In this document: positions 18,018-26,828 of the stretch, piece after piece
Layout of the letters: each line of letters starts with the position of its first letter
Position numbering within the stretch: the first letter of the stretch is position 1
Assembly: GCF_004792685.1 (NCBI RefSeq)
Contig: NZ_SRXT01000003.1
Coordinates: 248,001 to 312,000 of the forward strand
Length of the DNA: 64,000 nucleotides
Reading direction: 5' to 3'
Source of the DNA: Sphingomonas gei
GTDB lineage: Bacteria > Pseudomonadota > Alphaproteobacteria > Sphingomonadales > Sphingomonadaceae
Program-made: the position numbers and the translations under genes
The notes under the pieces: model-generated
Databases searched by the model: none
The model's input: the letters and a program-made list of their open reading frames with translations, nothing else
What the model was told of the DNA's origin: nothing

Positions 18018-19345
18018 GCGGGCTCAGCCGCCGGCACGCTCTCGGCTTGCTCGCAGCGGCGCCGATCGCCGCGCAGGCAAGACCCCAGCGCAATTTCCGC
18101 GATCTCGCGCCGCGTCCGCCGATGGGCTGGAACAGCTGGGACAGCTTCGCCGCGACGATCACCGAGGAGCAGGCGCGCGCCAACGCCGTAGTGATGGCCG
18201 ACAAATTGCTGCCGCACGGCTATGACGTCTTTACCGTCGACATCCAATGGTACGAGCCCGGTGCGGTGGGTTTCGAATATCGCGTCGGCGTCGAGCTGGC
18301 GATGGACGGCAACGGCCGGCTGCTCCCAGCGCCCAATCGCTTCCCCTCGGCAGCGGGGGGCAAGGGGTTTAAACCCTTGGCGGACTACGCTCACAGCCTC
18401 GGGCTCAAATTCGGCATCCACCTGATGCGCGGCGTCCCGCGCCTCGCCGCCGATCGCAACCTGCCGATCCTCGGGACCAGATATCGCTGCGGCGACATCG
18501 CCGACCGCGTGAACATCTGCCCGTGGAATTCGGACAATTACGGCGTCGACATGAGCAAGCCCGGTGCCCAGGCTTATTATGACAGCGTGTTCGCGCTGAT
18601 CGCTTCCTGGGGCGTCGACTTCGTCAAGGTCGACGACATCGCCCGGCCCTATCATCGCAACCAGCCCGAGATCGAAGCCGTGCGGCGCGCGATCGATCGC
18701 AGCGGCAGGCCGATGATGCTGAGCATTTCGCCGGGAGAGACGCCGCTCAGCGCCGCCGCGCATGTCGCCGGCCACGCCAACCTCTGGCGAGTCAGCGACG
18801 ATTTCTGGGACGAATGGCCGCTGTTGCTGTCGCAGTTCAAGCGCCTCGCCGATTGGGCGCCGCATCTGCGCCCCGGCGCCTGGCCCGATGCCGACATGCT
18901 GCCGCTCGGGCTGTTGGCGCTCGGCAAGCGTCGGACGCGCTTCACGCCCGACGAGCAGCGCACGATGATGACGCTCTGGGCGATTGCACGCTCGCCGCTG
19001 ATCATGGGCGGCGATCTGCGGGCGCTCGATGCCGATACGCTGGCGCTGCTGACCAACGACGCGGTGCTCGCGGTCAATCAGCACGGCACCGCGCAACGCC
19101 AGCTCTTCCGCATCGGCAACCAACTCGCCTGGACCTCGCGCGCTTCCCGCTCGACCGCGCGCTACCTTGCGCTGTTCAACATCGGCGAGACGGCGGAAGA
19201 GGTCGGTGCCGACCTCGCCAGCCTGAGCATCGCGAGAAGTGCCAGGGTGCGCGATCTATGGACCGGCAGCGACCTCGCCGACGCGAGGACGCGCTTCGCG
19301 GTCACGCTGCCGCCGCACGGTTCGGGACTTTACCGGCTGGTTTGA
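18014..19345 (+). CDS. GH27 alpha-galactosidase / beta-L-arabinopyranosidase-like enzyme
   Basis: 443 residues; the GTG start overlaps the GH127 stop (GTGA). The leader MSGLSRRHALGLLAAAPIAAQA is Tat-like. The mature protein starts with the GH27 signature PPMGWNSWDSF. The nucleophile is Asp207 in FVKVDD and the acid/base is Asp262 or Asp263 in LWRVSDDFWDEW. A C-terminal beta-sandwich (residues about 360-443) closes the protein. GH27 members remove alpha-D-galactose or, in pentan-degrading clusters, beta-L-arabinopyranose. The neighbours favour a side-chain role on arabinogalactan or arabinan. Substrate choice cannot be read from the sequence. Confidence 0.87.
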   Translation: MSGLSRRHALGLLAAAPIAAQARPQRNFRDLAPRPPMGWNSWDSFAATITEEQARANAVVMADKLLPHGYDVFTVDIQWYEPGAVGFEYRVGVELAMDGNGRLLPAPNRFPSAAGGKGFKPLADYAHSLGLKFGIHLMRGVPRLAADRNLPILGTRYRCGDIADRVNICPWNSDNYGVDMSKPGAQAYYDSVFALIASWGVDFVKVDDIARPYHRNQPEIEAVRRAIDRSGRPMMLSISPGETPLSAAAHVAGHANLWRVSDDFWDEWPLLLSQFKRLADWAPHLRPGAWPDADMLPLGLLALGKRRTRFTPDEQRTMMTLWAIARSPLIMGGDLRALDADTLALLTNDAVLAVNQHGTAQRQLFRIGNQLAWTSRASRSTARYLALFNIGETAEEVGADLASLSIARSARVRDLWTGSDLADARTRFAVTLPPHGSGLYRLV

Positions 19346-19349
19346 GCGG

Positions 19350-19898
19350 TCAGCTCTTTTCCTTGCCGGTGCATTCGCCGGTCCGGCGCGCTTCCATCTT
19401 CATCGACATCGTGTGCGCGGTCATCGGCTGGCCGGCCGTGCCCGCGCTCTTGCTGGTCATGGTCAGCTCGAAATTGTCGCTCGAGAATTTTCCGGCCATC
19501 GTGGCGTCGACGGTCATGCCACCGGTCTTGCATACCATCTTGGCATCGAGCTTGCCGCCATCCATGCTGAAATGGTCGTAGCGGCAATCCTTGTTCTGCC
19601 CTGCGAAGAAGTCTGCGGCGGGTTTCTTCGCCTGCTCGGGCGTCAGGCAATTGTCGAACTTCTGGCCTTTGCCCATCTGCGCCTTCATCTGCGCGGCCGC
19701 CTCGGGCGGCATGCCGGGGACCTGCATGTCGGTGACGGTCGCAGTGCCTTCCCAATGGCCCGGCGCCATCCTCGGTGCGGCGCCGCTCGCCGCCACCTTC
19801 TCGGCAACTTCCTTGGCGCTCGCATTGGTCGCCTCGACCGAGGACCCCGAATGGCACGCGGACAGCGCCAGTGGCGCGAGTAGCAGCAGCTTGTTCAT
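19350..19898 (-). CDS. DUF3617 lipoprotein
   Basis: 182 residues from the ATG at 19898, supported by GGGGAGA at the right distance; a 5-codon longer start lacks that support. The leader MNKLLLLAPLALSAC ends in a lipobox, so lipidation at Cys15 and an envelope location are likely. The rest is a DUF3617 domain: GHWEGTATVTDMQVPGMP, a CLTPEQAKKP motif, CRYDHFSMDGGKLDAKMVC, then a C-terminal GECTGKEKS. Cysteine pairs suggest disulfides. Function is unknown. It lies 60 bp downstream of the tape-measure gene on the same strand, but its own Shine-Dalgarno and a housekeeping-like family argue that it need not belong to the injection system. Confidence 0.82.
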   Translation of the reverse strand: MNKLLLLAPLALSACHSGSSVEATNASAKEVAEKVAASGAAPRMAPGHWEGTATVTDMQVPGMPPEAAAQMKAQMGKGQKFDNCLTPEQAKKPAADFFAGQNKDCRYDHFSMDGGKLDAKMVCKTGGMTVDATMAGKFSSDNFELTMTSKSAGTAGQPMTAHTMSMKMEARRTGECTGKEKS

Positions 19899-19958
19899 CG
19901 ATTTTCTCCCCAATCGCGCATAGCATATGGGGGGCGCGGCGAGACGACAAGGCTGCGC

Positions 19959-22900
19959 TCACCGCCACTGGACGATGAGCGGACCAGGCATCCAGGGATG
20001 AAGGATCGTCGCGAAGCCCCACGGCAGCTGGTCGATCAGGATATCGAGCACGCGGGTCTCGACTTCGAGCCGCCAGCCGGTCTCGCAGCGAGTCAGCCGC
20101 CCCTGGCGCTGGAAGAAGGTTTCGCGCAGCGCCGCGAGCCCGCTCTCGGCAAGCGGCGGCCAACTGGTGAGGATGGTGCGCAGCAGTATATCCGCCATCC
20201 GCAGCTCGCGTTCGTCGAGCTGCGCTTCGATCGCGACGGGCTCGCGGATCGCGAGGCCGCACAGGATCTTGTTGAGCGCGAGTTGGGGCTCGGGCGCGTC
20301 GGTGCGCGCGTCGACCAGCCATTGCAGCAGATGGACCGCGCGCGCCTGGCAATCCGCATCGCACCAGCGCCAGCCGCCTTGCGCGTCGGGCTCGACATAA
20401 TCGAGCGACTGGAAGAGGCGGGGCAGGAAGGCGGAGGCGAGTACCAACCCCGCATTGGCGACATACAGAACCGCCGGCGCTTCTTCTGAGCTCTTAGGCT
20501 GCGCTTCGGCCACACGGCGGTTCCGCTCGCTTGCGCGCAGGTCGAGCGCGATCCGCAGCGGCGCGTCGCGCATCCCTTCCAGCGACGCGGCCAGTAGCGT
20601 CTCGACGCGGCGGCGAAGCGGGGCGGGCGGAGCTGGCCTCCCTTGGGTCCCGTCGAGGAAGAGGCTGGTCAACTGCACGATCGGCCGCGCGCTTCGCGCC
20701 GCGGCGAGGATGCAGTCCCATTGCTCGGTTCGCGCCAGCGGCGCAGCGCAGGCGCGCCGGGCCGCAGCCAGCCGTTCGGCGGCGTGGAGCAGCCCGCTCG
20801 CGGCGGTGGGTGCGAGGATCGCGAGCAATTGGACGAGTTCGGCTTCGCCGAGTTCGCGTGCCAGCAAGGCTCGGCTCCGCGCTTGGTCGAGTTTGCGCCG
20901 TAGCGCGCTCGGCGAGCGTTTCGCCGGCAGGCCGAGGAGCATCGCGGCGCGGGCCAAGGCGTTGAGGTGATGCACTTCACGATCCGCGCCGCTGATTTGC
21001 GTAGCGCCGCGTTTCCCGCGCGGCGTCGGGTCCGTCAATAGCCGCCGCAGCGCCGCTTGCTCGGCAAGGCTGGCGAGTGTCCCGAGCTGTCTTAGCCATT
21101 CGGTGGCGAAACCGCTGCGGCTCCGCCAGTCCTGCGCGGCGGCAGCGAGCGCAAGCGCGCGTGCGACTTTCGCTGACGCGACGGCCAGTCGGCCATTGCG
21201 GCCGGTGATCAGGCGCAGCAGCTCCGATGTGCGCTCACGCTCCGCAGACGCCATCGCGGCGAATAGGAGCGGCGCGGTTTGCGGCTTCTCCAGCAGAATC
21301 GTCAGTTCGCTGGGCGCCTCGGCGCTCGCGGCGATCATCTGCAAGGCCGCAAAAGGCCGCGCCCGGACCAGCGCCGCGATCCTCCGCTGCGGGTCGGTGC
21401 GGCGCGACCGCGCGCCGTTTGGAACCGCACGCGTCGGGATGTCGCCGATCTTTCTCGGCTCTCCGACAAGCGTTGCAGCGATACTTGCCCGCCATTCGGA
21501 AACCGACAGCTGGCGCAGTTCGGTCTTGGAAATCGACAACAGCAGCGCCAGTCGCACCAGCGATTTGCCGGGCAGCGCGGCCAGCAGCCGCTCGTGCCTT
21601 ATCCTGCTCGCGAGTAGCCGCGCTCTGAGCGCGGCTGGTGCCACCCCCGACAGCCGCGGCAGGAGGTACGTCAAAGCCGCGGCTCTTTCTTGCGCAGAAA
21701 GCCCCTGGTTGGCTTCCCACAGGAATCCGAATTGCTCGAGCGCCGCGTGGCGGAAGGCAAGTCGATCGATTGCGTGCGCAGGGGGCAGGCATAGCGTCAG
21801 GATCGCGGCTCTGTTCGAAGAGTCGATCCCGATCGCTGCCGTTGGTCCTGCGAGGCCGAGGCGCAGCTGCGCGCGCAGGCCGGCCACCGGGACATGACGC
21901 GCGCGGGCCAGCGCCGCCAATGCGCGGGTGAGCAGGATTTCGGGCAGGTCGTCGTCCTGCGACGCCGCGGCGACGGCGAGCAACAGGTACCATTCCGCCC
22001 GCGTGCACCGAGCCGCGCGGGCCAGCGCGGTCAGCGCAACGTGGAGGTGCGCTGCCAGCAAATGCTGGGCGATCGCGTCGGGCGCGTCGGCCGCGCCGAG
22101 AAGGGTGCAGAGCCGGGGAGCATCCGCCGCCACGAAGCCCCGCAGCATCTGCCGTGTCCGTATGGGGTTGGCGGCCAGCGCGCGGGCAAGACGCTCGCGG
22201 ATACGGGTGAGCTCGGCGGACGTGGGATGTTCCGCCGCTCCCGCCAGCGCTGCCGCCAAGGCCCGGCACGGCCCCACCGGCTCGGCGCGTTGCCGTGGCA
22301 AGGGGTTGCCGGGTGCGAGATCGATCCGCTCGGGGGCCACGCCGCGCATCCGGGCGATCAGCGCGCGAGCAGGCCGCGCCGCGCTTTCTCCGCGCGCTGC
22401 GGAATGGCCGGCAAGCGCGAGCAGGGCGATACGCTCGGCGTGGTTCGCGGCAAGAGCTTCCAGCGTCGCGGGAAGGCCGGCTGAGTCGATGTTCCAGATC
22501 GCGCCAAGCGCCCTGGCGAGAGAGAATATGCTCCCGATTGAGGCATCGAGCCGCGCTGCATTGTTGCGGGCCAGCCTTTGCAGCAGCCAGCGCAGTTGCT
22601 CGACACCCACTGCCGCGACCAGCCGGCGCCCAACCCGCTGCTGGCGCGGCGACAGCGAGGCCCGGCCCAGCAGCGCGGCGAGTTCGACGATGCCGGCTTG
22701 TCCCGCCAGCAATGTGGGTTCCTCGGCGACCAGCTCGCTCAATATCGCGACGAGCGACCCCGGCGCGCGCCGCCTCGCCAGCACCCGCGGCAATCCCCGC
22801 CGCAGCTGCGCGATCAGCGCTGCGAGCGTCGTCCCGCCGCTGCGCGCCAGTTGCACCAGCAGGCGCCGGAGGAATGCCTTTCGGTTGGCCTGCAATCCGC

Positions 22901-23609
22901 TTTGCTGGAGCGCGTCGCGCAACACGATCGTCCACAGCATCTCGGTGAGTTCGGCAGGGTTGGCCGAGATCAGCCGTTCGGCGGCATGGCTCTCGCGCAC
23001 TTCCTCAAGATAAGAGAGGATATAGGCCGCGTGCACCGGCGCGAGCCGATGGAGCAACGCGGCGAGCAGTGCTTCGGGCATCTGCCGGACCAGCCGGCGC
23101 AGCAGCGCGTCGCTCGAACCGCGTCGCCGCAGCATCGCGACGAGCGCGAGCGGATCCTCCGCGATCAGTTGCGCGAGCATGTCGGCTGGGCGCAGCGCCG
23201 GCGCGATCGCTCTTGCCGCGGGCCAGGTGCCGTGGAGCGAATAATGCTCGAACGCCGAGACCAGCAAGCGGTCCTCGCGCTCCCGCCTCACTCCGCTTCC
23301 TCGCATGCGCAGTGCCTCGGCGAGCGCAACGCGCAGGCGATGGCGCAGGACGCCTCCGGCGCGATCGAGATCGCGGGGCGCGAAGTTTCCCAACGTGACC
23401 GATATGCGATCGATGCGGATCCGTTCGCCAGGCGTGTCGAACTCGTCGAGCACTTGCGCGAGGATATCCGCGAAACGCTCCCGATTGATCCCGGCGACGC
23501 GATCGAGCAGCGCCGGCCCCGCCAGTTCGCGCGCAACGTCCACCGTCAGTATCTGTTCTTCGATCAGATGCGCCAGCTTCGCCAGATGAGGACCCGGCCC
23601 AGTCGCCAC
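19959..23609 (-). CDS. Contractile injection system tape-measure protein (Afp14-like)
   Basis: 1216 residues from a GTG at 23609, 4 bases after the ATPase stop. The N-terminal segment (HLIEEQILTVDVARE, then IRIDRISVTLGNFAPRDLD) is the hallmark of the eCIS tape-measure family. The remainder is Ala/Arg/Leu-rich with many amphipathic helical repeats of the type LARALAANPIRTRQML, and it closes with a W-rich segment (ETRVLDILIDQLPWGFATILHPWM). In Afp and PVC particles this protein occupies the tube lumen and sets tail length. It is the last structural gene of the operon. Confidence 0.85.
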   Translation of the reverse strand: MATGPGPHLAKLAHLIEEQILTVDVARELAGPALLDRVAGINRERFADILAQVLDEFDTPGERIRIDRISVTLGNFAPRDLDRAGGVLRHRLRVALAEALRMRGSGVRREREDRLLVSAFEHYSLHGTWPAARAIAPALRPADMLAQLIAEDPLALVAMLRRRGSSDALLRRLVRQMPEALLAALLHRLAPVHAAYILSYLEEVRESHAAERLISANPAELTEMLWTIVLRDALQQSGLQANRKAFLRRLLVQLARSGGTTLAALIAQLRRGLPRVLARRRAPGSLVAILSELVAEEPTLLAGQAGIVELAALLGRASLSPRQQRVGRRLVAAVGVEQLRWLLQRLARNNAARLDASIGSIFSLARALGAIWNIDSAGLPATLEALAANHAERIALLALAGHSAARGESAARPARALIARMRGVAPERIDLAPGNPLPRQRAEPVGPCRALAAALAGAAEHPTSAELTRIRERLARALAANPIRTRQMLRGFVAADAPRLCTLLGAADAPDAIAQHLLAAHLHVALTALARAARCTRAEWYLLLAVAAASQDDDLPEILLTRALAALARARHVPVAGLRAQLRLGLAGPTAAIGIDSSNRAAILTLCLPPAHAIDRLAFRHAALEQFGFLWEANQGLSAQERAAALTYLLPRLSGVAPAALRARLLASRIRHERLLAALPGKSLVRLALLLSISKTELRQLSVSEWRASIAATLVGEPRKIGDIPTRAVPNGARSRRTDPQRRIAALVRARPFAALQMIAASAEAPSELTILLEKPQTAPLLFAAMASAERERTSELLRLITGRNGRLAVASAKVARALALAAAAQDWRSRSGFATEWLRQLGTLASLAEQAALRRLLTDPTPRGKRGATQISGADREVHHLNALARAAMLLGLPAKRSPSALRRKLDQARSRALLARELGEAELVQLLAILAPTAASGLLHAAERLAAARRACAAPLARTEQWDCILAAARSARPIVQLTSLFLDGTQGRPAPPAPLRRRVETLLAASLEGMRDAPLRIALDLRASERNRRVAEAQPKSSEEAPAVLYVANAGLVLASAFLPRLFQSLDYVEPDAQGGWRWCDADCQARAVHLLQWLVDARTDAPEPQLALNKILCGLAIREPVAIEAQLDERELRMADILLRTILTSWPPLAESGLAALRETFFQRQGRLTRCETGWRLEVETRVLDILIDQLPWGFATILHPWMPGPLIVQWR

Positions 23610-23613
23610 TCGG

Positions 23614-24945
23614 TCAGCCCGCGACGCGGCCGCTGCCGGCGAGTTCGCGCGCGACCGCGTCGGTTATCCGCGCATCGGCCACATAGCTATCGCCTTCGAT
23701 CAGCGCGTGTACGCTCACGCGGCGAAGGATGTTGATCATCTCGCCGCCGCTCAGTTCGTAGCGGCGCGCGAGCGCGTCGAGCGGCACGCCCTCGGCCAGC
23801 CGCGCGCGGGGCTCGGCGAACACCATCTGCCATAGTTTGAGGCGTGCCGCGGCGTCGGGCATCGGGAAATAGACCATGGCCTGGAACCGCCTGGCAAAGG
23901 CCGCGTCGATATTGGCCTTGAGGTTGCTGGCCAGGATGACCACGCCGGGGGACTCCTCGATCCGCTGGAGCAGATAGGCGATCTGCTGGTTGGCGTGACG
24001 ATCATTGGCGGTCTGAGTGTCGCCGCGCTTGCCGAACAGCGCGTCGGCTTCGTCGAAGAACAGCAGCATGTCGCCGTGCGCGGCCTGATCGAACAAGGCG
24101 CCGAGATTTTTCTCGGTCTCGCCGACCCATTTGCTCACCACGCGCGACAGGTCGACCCGATAGACCGGCAGCCCCAGCGTCTTGCCGAGCACTGCGGCGG
24201 TCATGGTCTTGCCCGTGCCGGGAGGACCGTGGAAAAGGGCGCGATAGCCGGGCTTGAGGTGCTTGCTCAGGCCCCAATCTTCCATCAGCAGCCGCTCGTT
24301 GCGGACCCAGGCGAGCAGCTCCGCGAGCGCTTCGTGGATCGCCGGGCCGACGACGAGGTCCTCGAAGACATAAGGAGTCTCGAGCAATTGGGCCGGAAAG
24401 AGCGGACCAGAGGCAAGGGGGGCGGACCGGCCGGTCGTGACGCGATCGAGCCAGCGCTGGCTGATTGCGAGCGGCGTCCAGGGGGCGTTCGAATCCTCGG
24501 CGCCGTCGAGTATCCGTAGCGCGCGCAGCGGGCTTTCCGCATCGATCAGCCGAAGCGCGGCGAACCGCTGGGCGATGTCCTCGCCGCCCAGCACGAACAG
24601 GGCGGTCTCGCGGGTCGGGACGAAGCCGCTCTGCGGGCCGCTGTCGGCGCCGCCGAACTCGGTGAACCGACGCTTGGTGGCCTGGTTCTGGATAAGGAAA
24701 GTGTCGAGCGCCTGCGGCCGGACGTGCGGGAGCAGCGCCAGCATCAATATGACGCGTTCGGCCGGCGACAGACCGGCTTCGCCTACGGCGTCGGCATAGG
24801 GGCAGCGCAGCTTCGCGAGGTTTGGCGCGGGCACGAGGTCGACCACATCGCCCTGTTCGTCCCGGGCGTGGAGATCGAGGCGGCGGTCGACGACTCGGCG
24901 AAACCACGCGATCTCCGCTTCGATCACGGTGCCGTTGCGCTTCAT
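23614..24945 (-). CDS. AAA+ ATPase of the contractile injection system (Afp15-like)
   Basis: 443 residues. The ATPase core has Walker A GPPGTGKTMTA near residue 240, Walker B LLFFDEADALFGKRGD, sensor-1 ASNLKANIDAAF and an arginine finger in FARRFQAMVYFP. The N-terminal half (about 1-200) is the variable domain found in eCIS ATPases, which are required for particle assembly but are not part of the finished particle. The ATG overlaps the stop of the preceding baseplate gene by 4 bases. The order (baseplate, ATPase, tape measure) is typical of these loci. Confidence 0.92.
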   Translation of the reverse strand: MKRNGTVIEAEIAWFRRVVDRRLDLHARDEQGDVVDLVPAPNLAKLRCPYADAVGEAGLSPAERVILMLALLPHVRPQALDTFLIQNQATKRRFTEFGGADSGPQSGFVPTRETALFVLGGEDIAQRFAALRLIDAESPLRALRILDGAEDSNAPWTPLAISQRWLDRVTTGRSAPLASGPLFPAQLLETPYVFEDLVVGPAIHEALAELLAWVRNERLLMEDWGLSKHLKPGYRALFHGPPGTGKTMTAAVLGKTLGLPVYRVDLSRVVSKWVGETEKNLGALFDQAAHGDMLLFFDEADALFGKRGDTQTANDRHANQQIAYLLQRIEESPGVVILASNLKANIDAAFARRFQAMVYFPMPDAAARLKLWQMVFAEPRARLAEGVPLDALARRYELSGGEMINILRRVSVHALIEGDSYVADARITDAVARELAGSGRVAG

Positions 24946-26828
24946 TCCCGTTCCCTCTCGCGCCGCGTCCAGCGTTCCAGCAAGTCGCGCAGCTCGACGG
25001 CAAGCTGATCGGCGGCGTGCCGCGCGTCAACTCTGAGCGCGGCGCGCCACAGGCGCTCGACATCGCGCAGGCGCCGCCAGCGCGCGGGTTCGACGAAATG
25101 CATGTGGAGCCCGATATGCGCCGGCAATCCGACGCGGATCGCAGCTTCGATCTCGCCGCGGTAGCGATGATCGCGGCGTTCGTCTTCGGGCAGGGTGATC
25201 GCCACGCTGACTGCCATCGCATATTCGTAGCGACTGCCCTCCAGCGCGCGCCGCGCCCGCGTGCGCGGGCGCAGCATCATGTGCTCGATCAGGCAGACCC
25301 GCGTGCCGAGCAGCAGGCTGGCGTAAAGCTCGAGACCCGAGCGCCGGCGCGACGCACCACGCGCTTCGGGATCGAAGCCACGCGCGCGCCGACGCGCCAA
25401 CGCACCGCGATGATCGAGCAATGTCTGCTTGATCGCAACCCGGCGCCGCGCTGCCGCCTCGCCGCGATGCGTGAATCGCGGGGGAGTGGGAATGATGTCG
25501 GCAGGCACGCCATAAAGCGCGAGCAACATGTCGAGCAGCTTCTCTTGCTGCGGCGGGGGAAGCGCAAAGGCGATCGTGCCACCCGCCAGCGCCGATGTCG
25601 CGCCGAGACGCGTGCAAAAGTCCGCCATCACGGTCTCGAAGATTTTGAGGAAACCCTCTAGCTGCACCGCTGCTGGGGTGTCGGGTTTGTCGGGTGTCGC
25701 CAGGCCATAGACCCGTGGCAATTGCGGCCCGAGCGGCGCGATACGGGCCAGCGCCCGCGACATGCCGGTGCGCAGCGCGAACGCCTGCCGATAGGCCGGC
25801 TCGAGCGGCCACGACGCGCGGTGCGCCTCCCATCGGCGCAGCAATCTTCGCAGCACTTCGCCGCGATCGATTGCGCACGGCCGGCCACCGATGCTCAGCG
25901 CGAGCGGGAGCGCGTCCTCCTCTATCCCGGCGTCGAGGCTGCACCAGGCCTCGGGATCGATCGCGGCAGGGCCTTCGCACTCCCCCGTTCCTTCGAGCCA
26001 CAGCCGACACTCGCGCACGCGCAGCACCCCCGGCGTCTCCCGCAGCACTTCGGCGAGCGCGTCGGGATCGATCGTCGCGGGCTTGTCGGTGAGCTCGCCG
26101 GGCGCGATCAGTCCGCGCAGCAGCAATGGCCCGTCGAGCGCCGCCGCAGCGGCTTGTGCGTCGAGCGGCGTGCGCCGCGGCTCCGGGGCAAGGAAGATCG
26201 CCAGCCGGAACAGTGCTTCGGCCATCACTGCCTCCGCCCGCGCGCCGCGCTCGAGCTCGAGCTCGAGCTCGGCGCGAACGAGCGTGCGCAAGGGTCGCAG
26301 CACACGGATCGTGCCGATATCCTCGCAGATCGGGCGATGGCGCTCGAAGGCGCGCCGCACCCGCCGCGCGAGTTCGCGGTAGCGGAGATGCTGCTCGGGA
26401 TGCACGCCGGGCAAAGGCAAAGCGGCGTGAATCCGCACGTCGTAGAGCCCGGCCGGCGCGTTCCGCGGCGTAAGCCAGACATTGCCCAGCCCCTCGACCC
26501 GGTCGAGAAGGACACGGCGGAAATCGGCGACTGTAACCGGCGGCGATGGCAGCGCGCGCCACGCTGGATAGAGCCCTTCGCGGCCGCCGAGGCTAGCTCC
26601 GGCGAGCAGGTCCTCCACAGGGAGCGTTGCGCGATAGCCTAGATCAGTGAGCGCATAGCTGAGTAGCTCGACCAGGGTCACCCCGGGGTCATGCGTGTTA
26701 TAGTCGGTCCAACCGGCGCAGAGCTGCTGGAGATTCGCGATCGCTTCGGCCTTCAGCGCATCGAAATCCTGACCGGGCGGCAGCGCCGGATCGCGCGCGA
26801 GCGCCGCAGGGGTGGCAGGGGCTACCAT
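24942..26828 (-). CDS. Baseplate wedge protein, J-like (Afp12-like)
   Basis: 628 residues. The N-terminal motif CAGWTDYNTHDPGVTLVELL followed by SYALTDLGYR is the conserved baseplate J/gp6 signature of contractile tails. A middle domain with LNNPxPxxP-type prolines is absent, and the C-terminal third is Arg-rich (ALEGSRYEYAMAVSVAITLP, then HIGLHMHFVEPARW). It overlaps the upstream 1133-aa gene by 7 bases. It is shorter than Afp12 of the antifeeding prophage. Inferred role: a wedge component linking the spike hub to the sheath. Confidence 0.83.
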   Translation of the reverse strand: MVAPATPAALARDPALPPGQDFDALKAEAIANLQQLCAGWTDYNTHDPGVTLVELLSYALTDLGYRATLPVEDLLAGASLGGREGLYPAWRALPSPPVTVADFRRVLLDRVEGLGNVWLTPRNAPAGLYDVRIHAALPLPGVHPEQHLRYRELARRVRRAFERHRPICEDIGTIRVLRPLRTLVRAELELELERGARAEAVMAEALFRLAIFLAPEPRRTPLDAQAAAAALDGPLLLRGLIAPGELTDKPATIDPDALAEVLRETPGVLRVRECRLWLEGTGECEGPAAIDPEAWCSLDAGIEEDALPLALSIGGRPCAIDRGEVLRRLLRRWEAHRASWPLEPAYRQAFALRTGMSRALARIAPLGPQLPRVYGLATPDKPDTPAAVQLEGFLKIFETVMADFCTRLGATSALAGGTIAFALPPPQQEKLLDMLLALYGVPADIIPTPPRFTHRGEAAARRRVAIKQTLLDHRGALARRRARGFDPEARGASRRRSGLELYASLLLGTRVCLIEHMMLRPRTRARRALEGSRYEYAMAVSVAITLPEDERRDHRYRGEIEAAIRVGLPAHIGLHMHFVEPARWRRLRDVERLWRAALRVDARHAADQLAVELRDLLERWTRRERERE

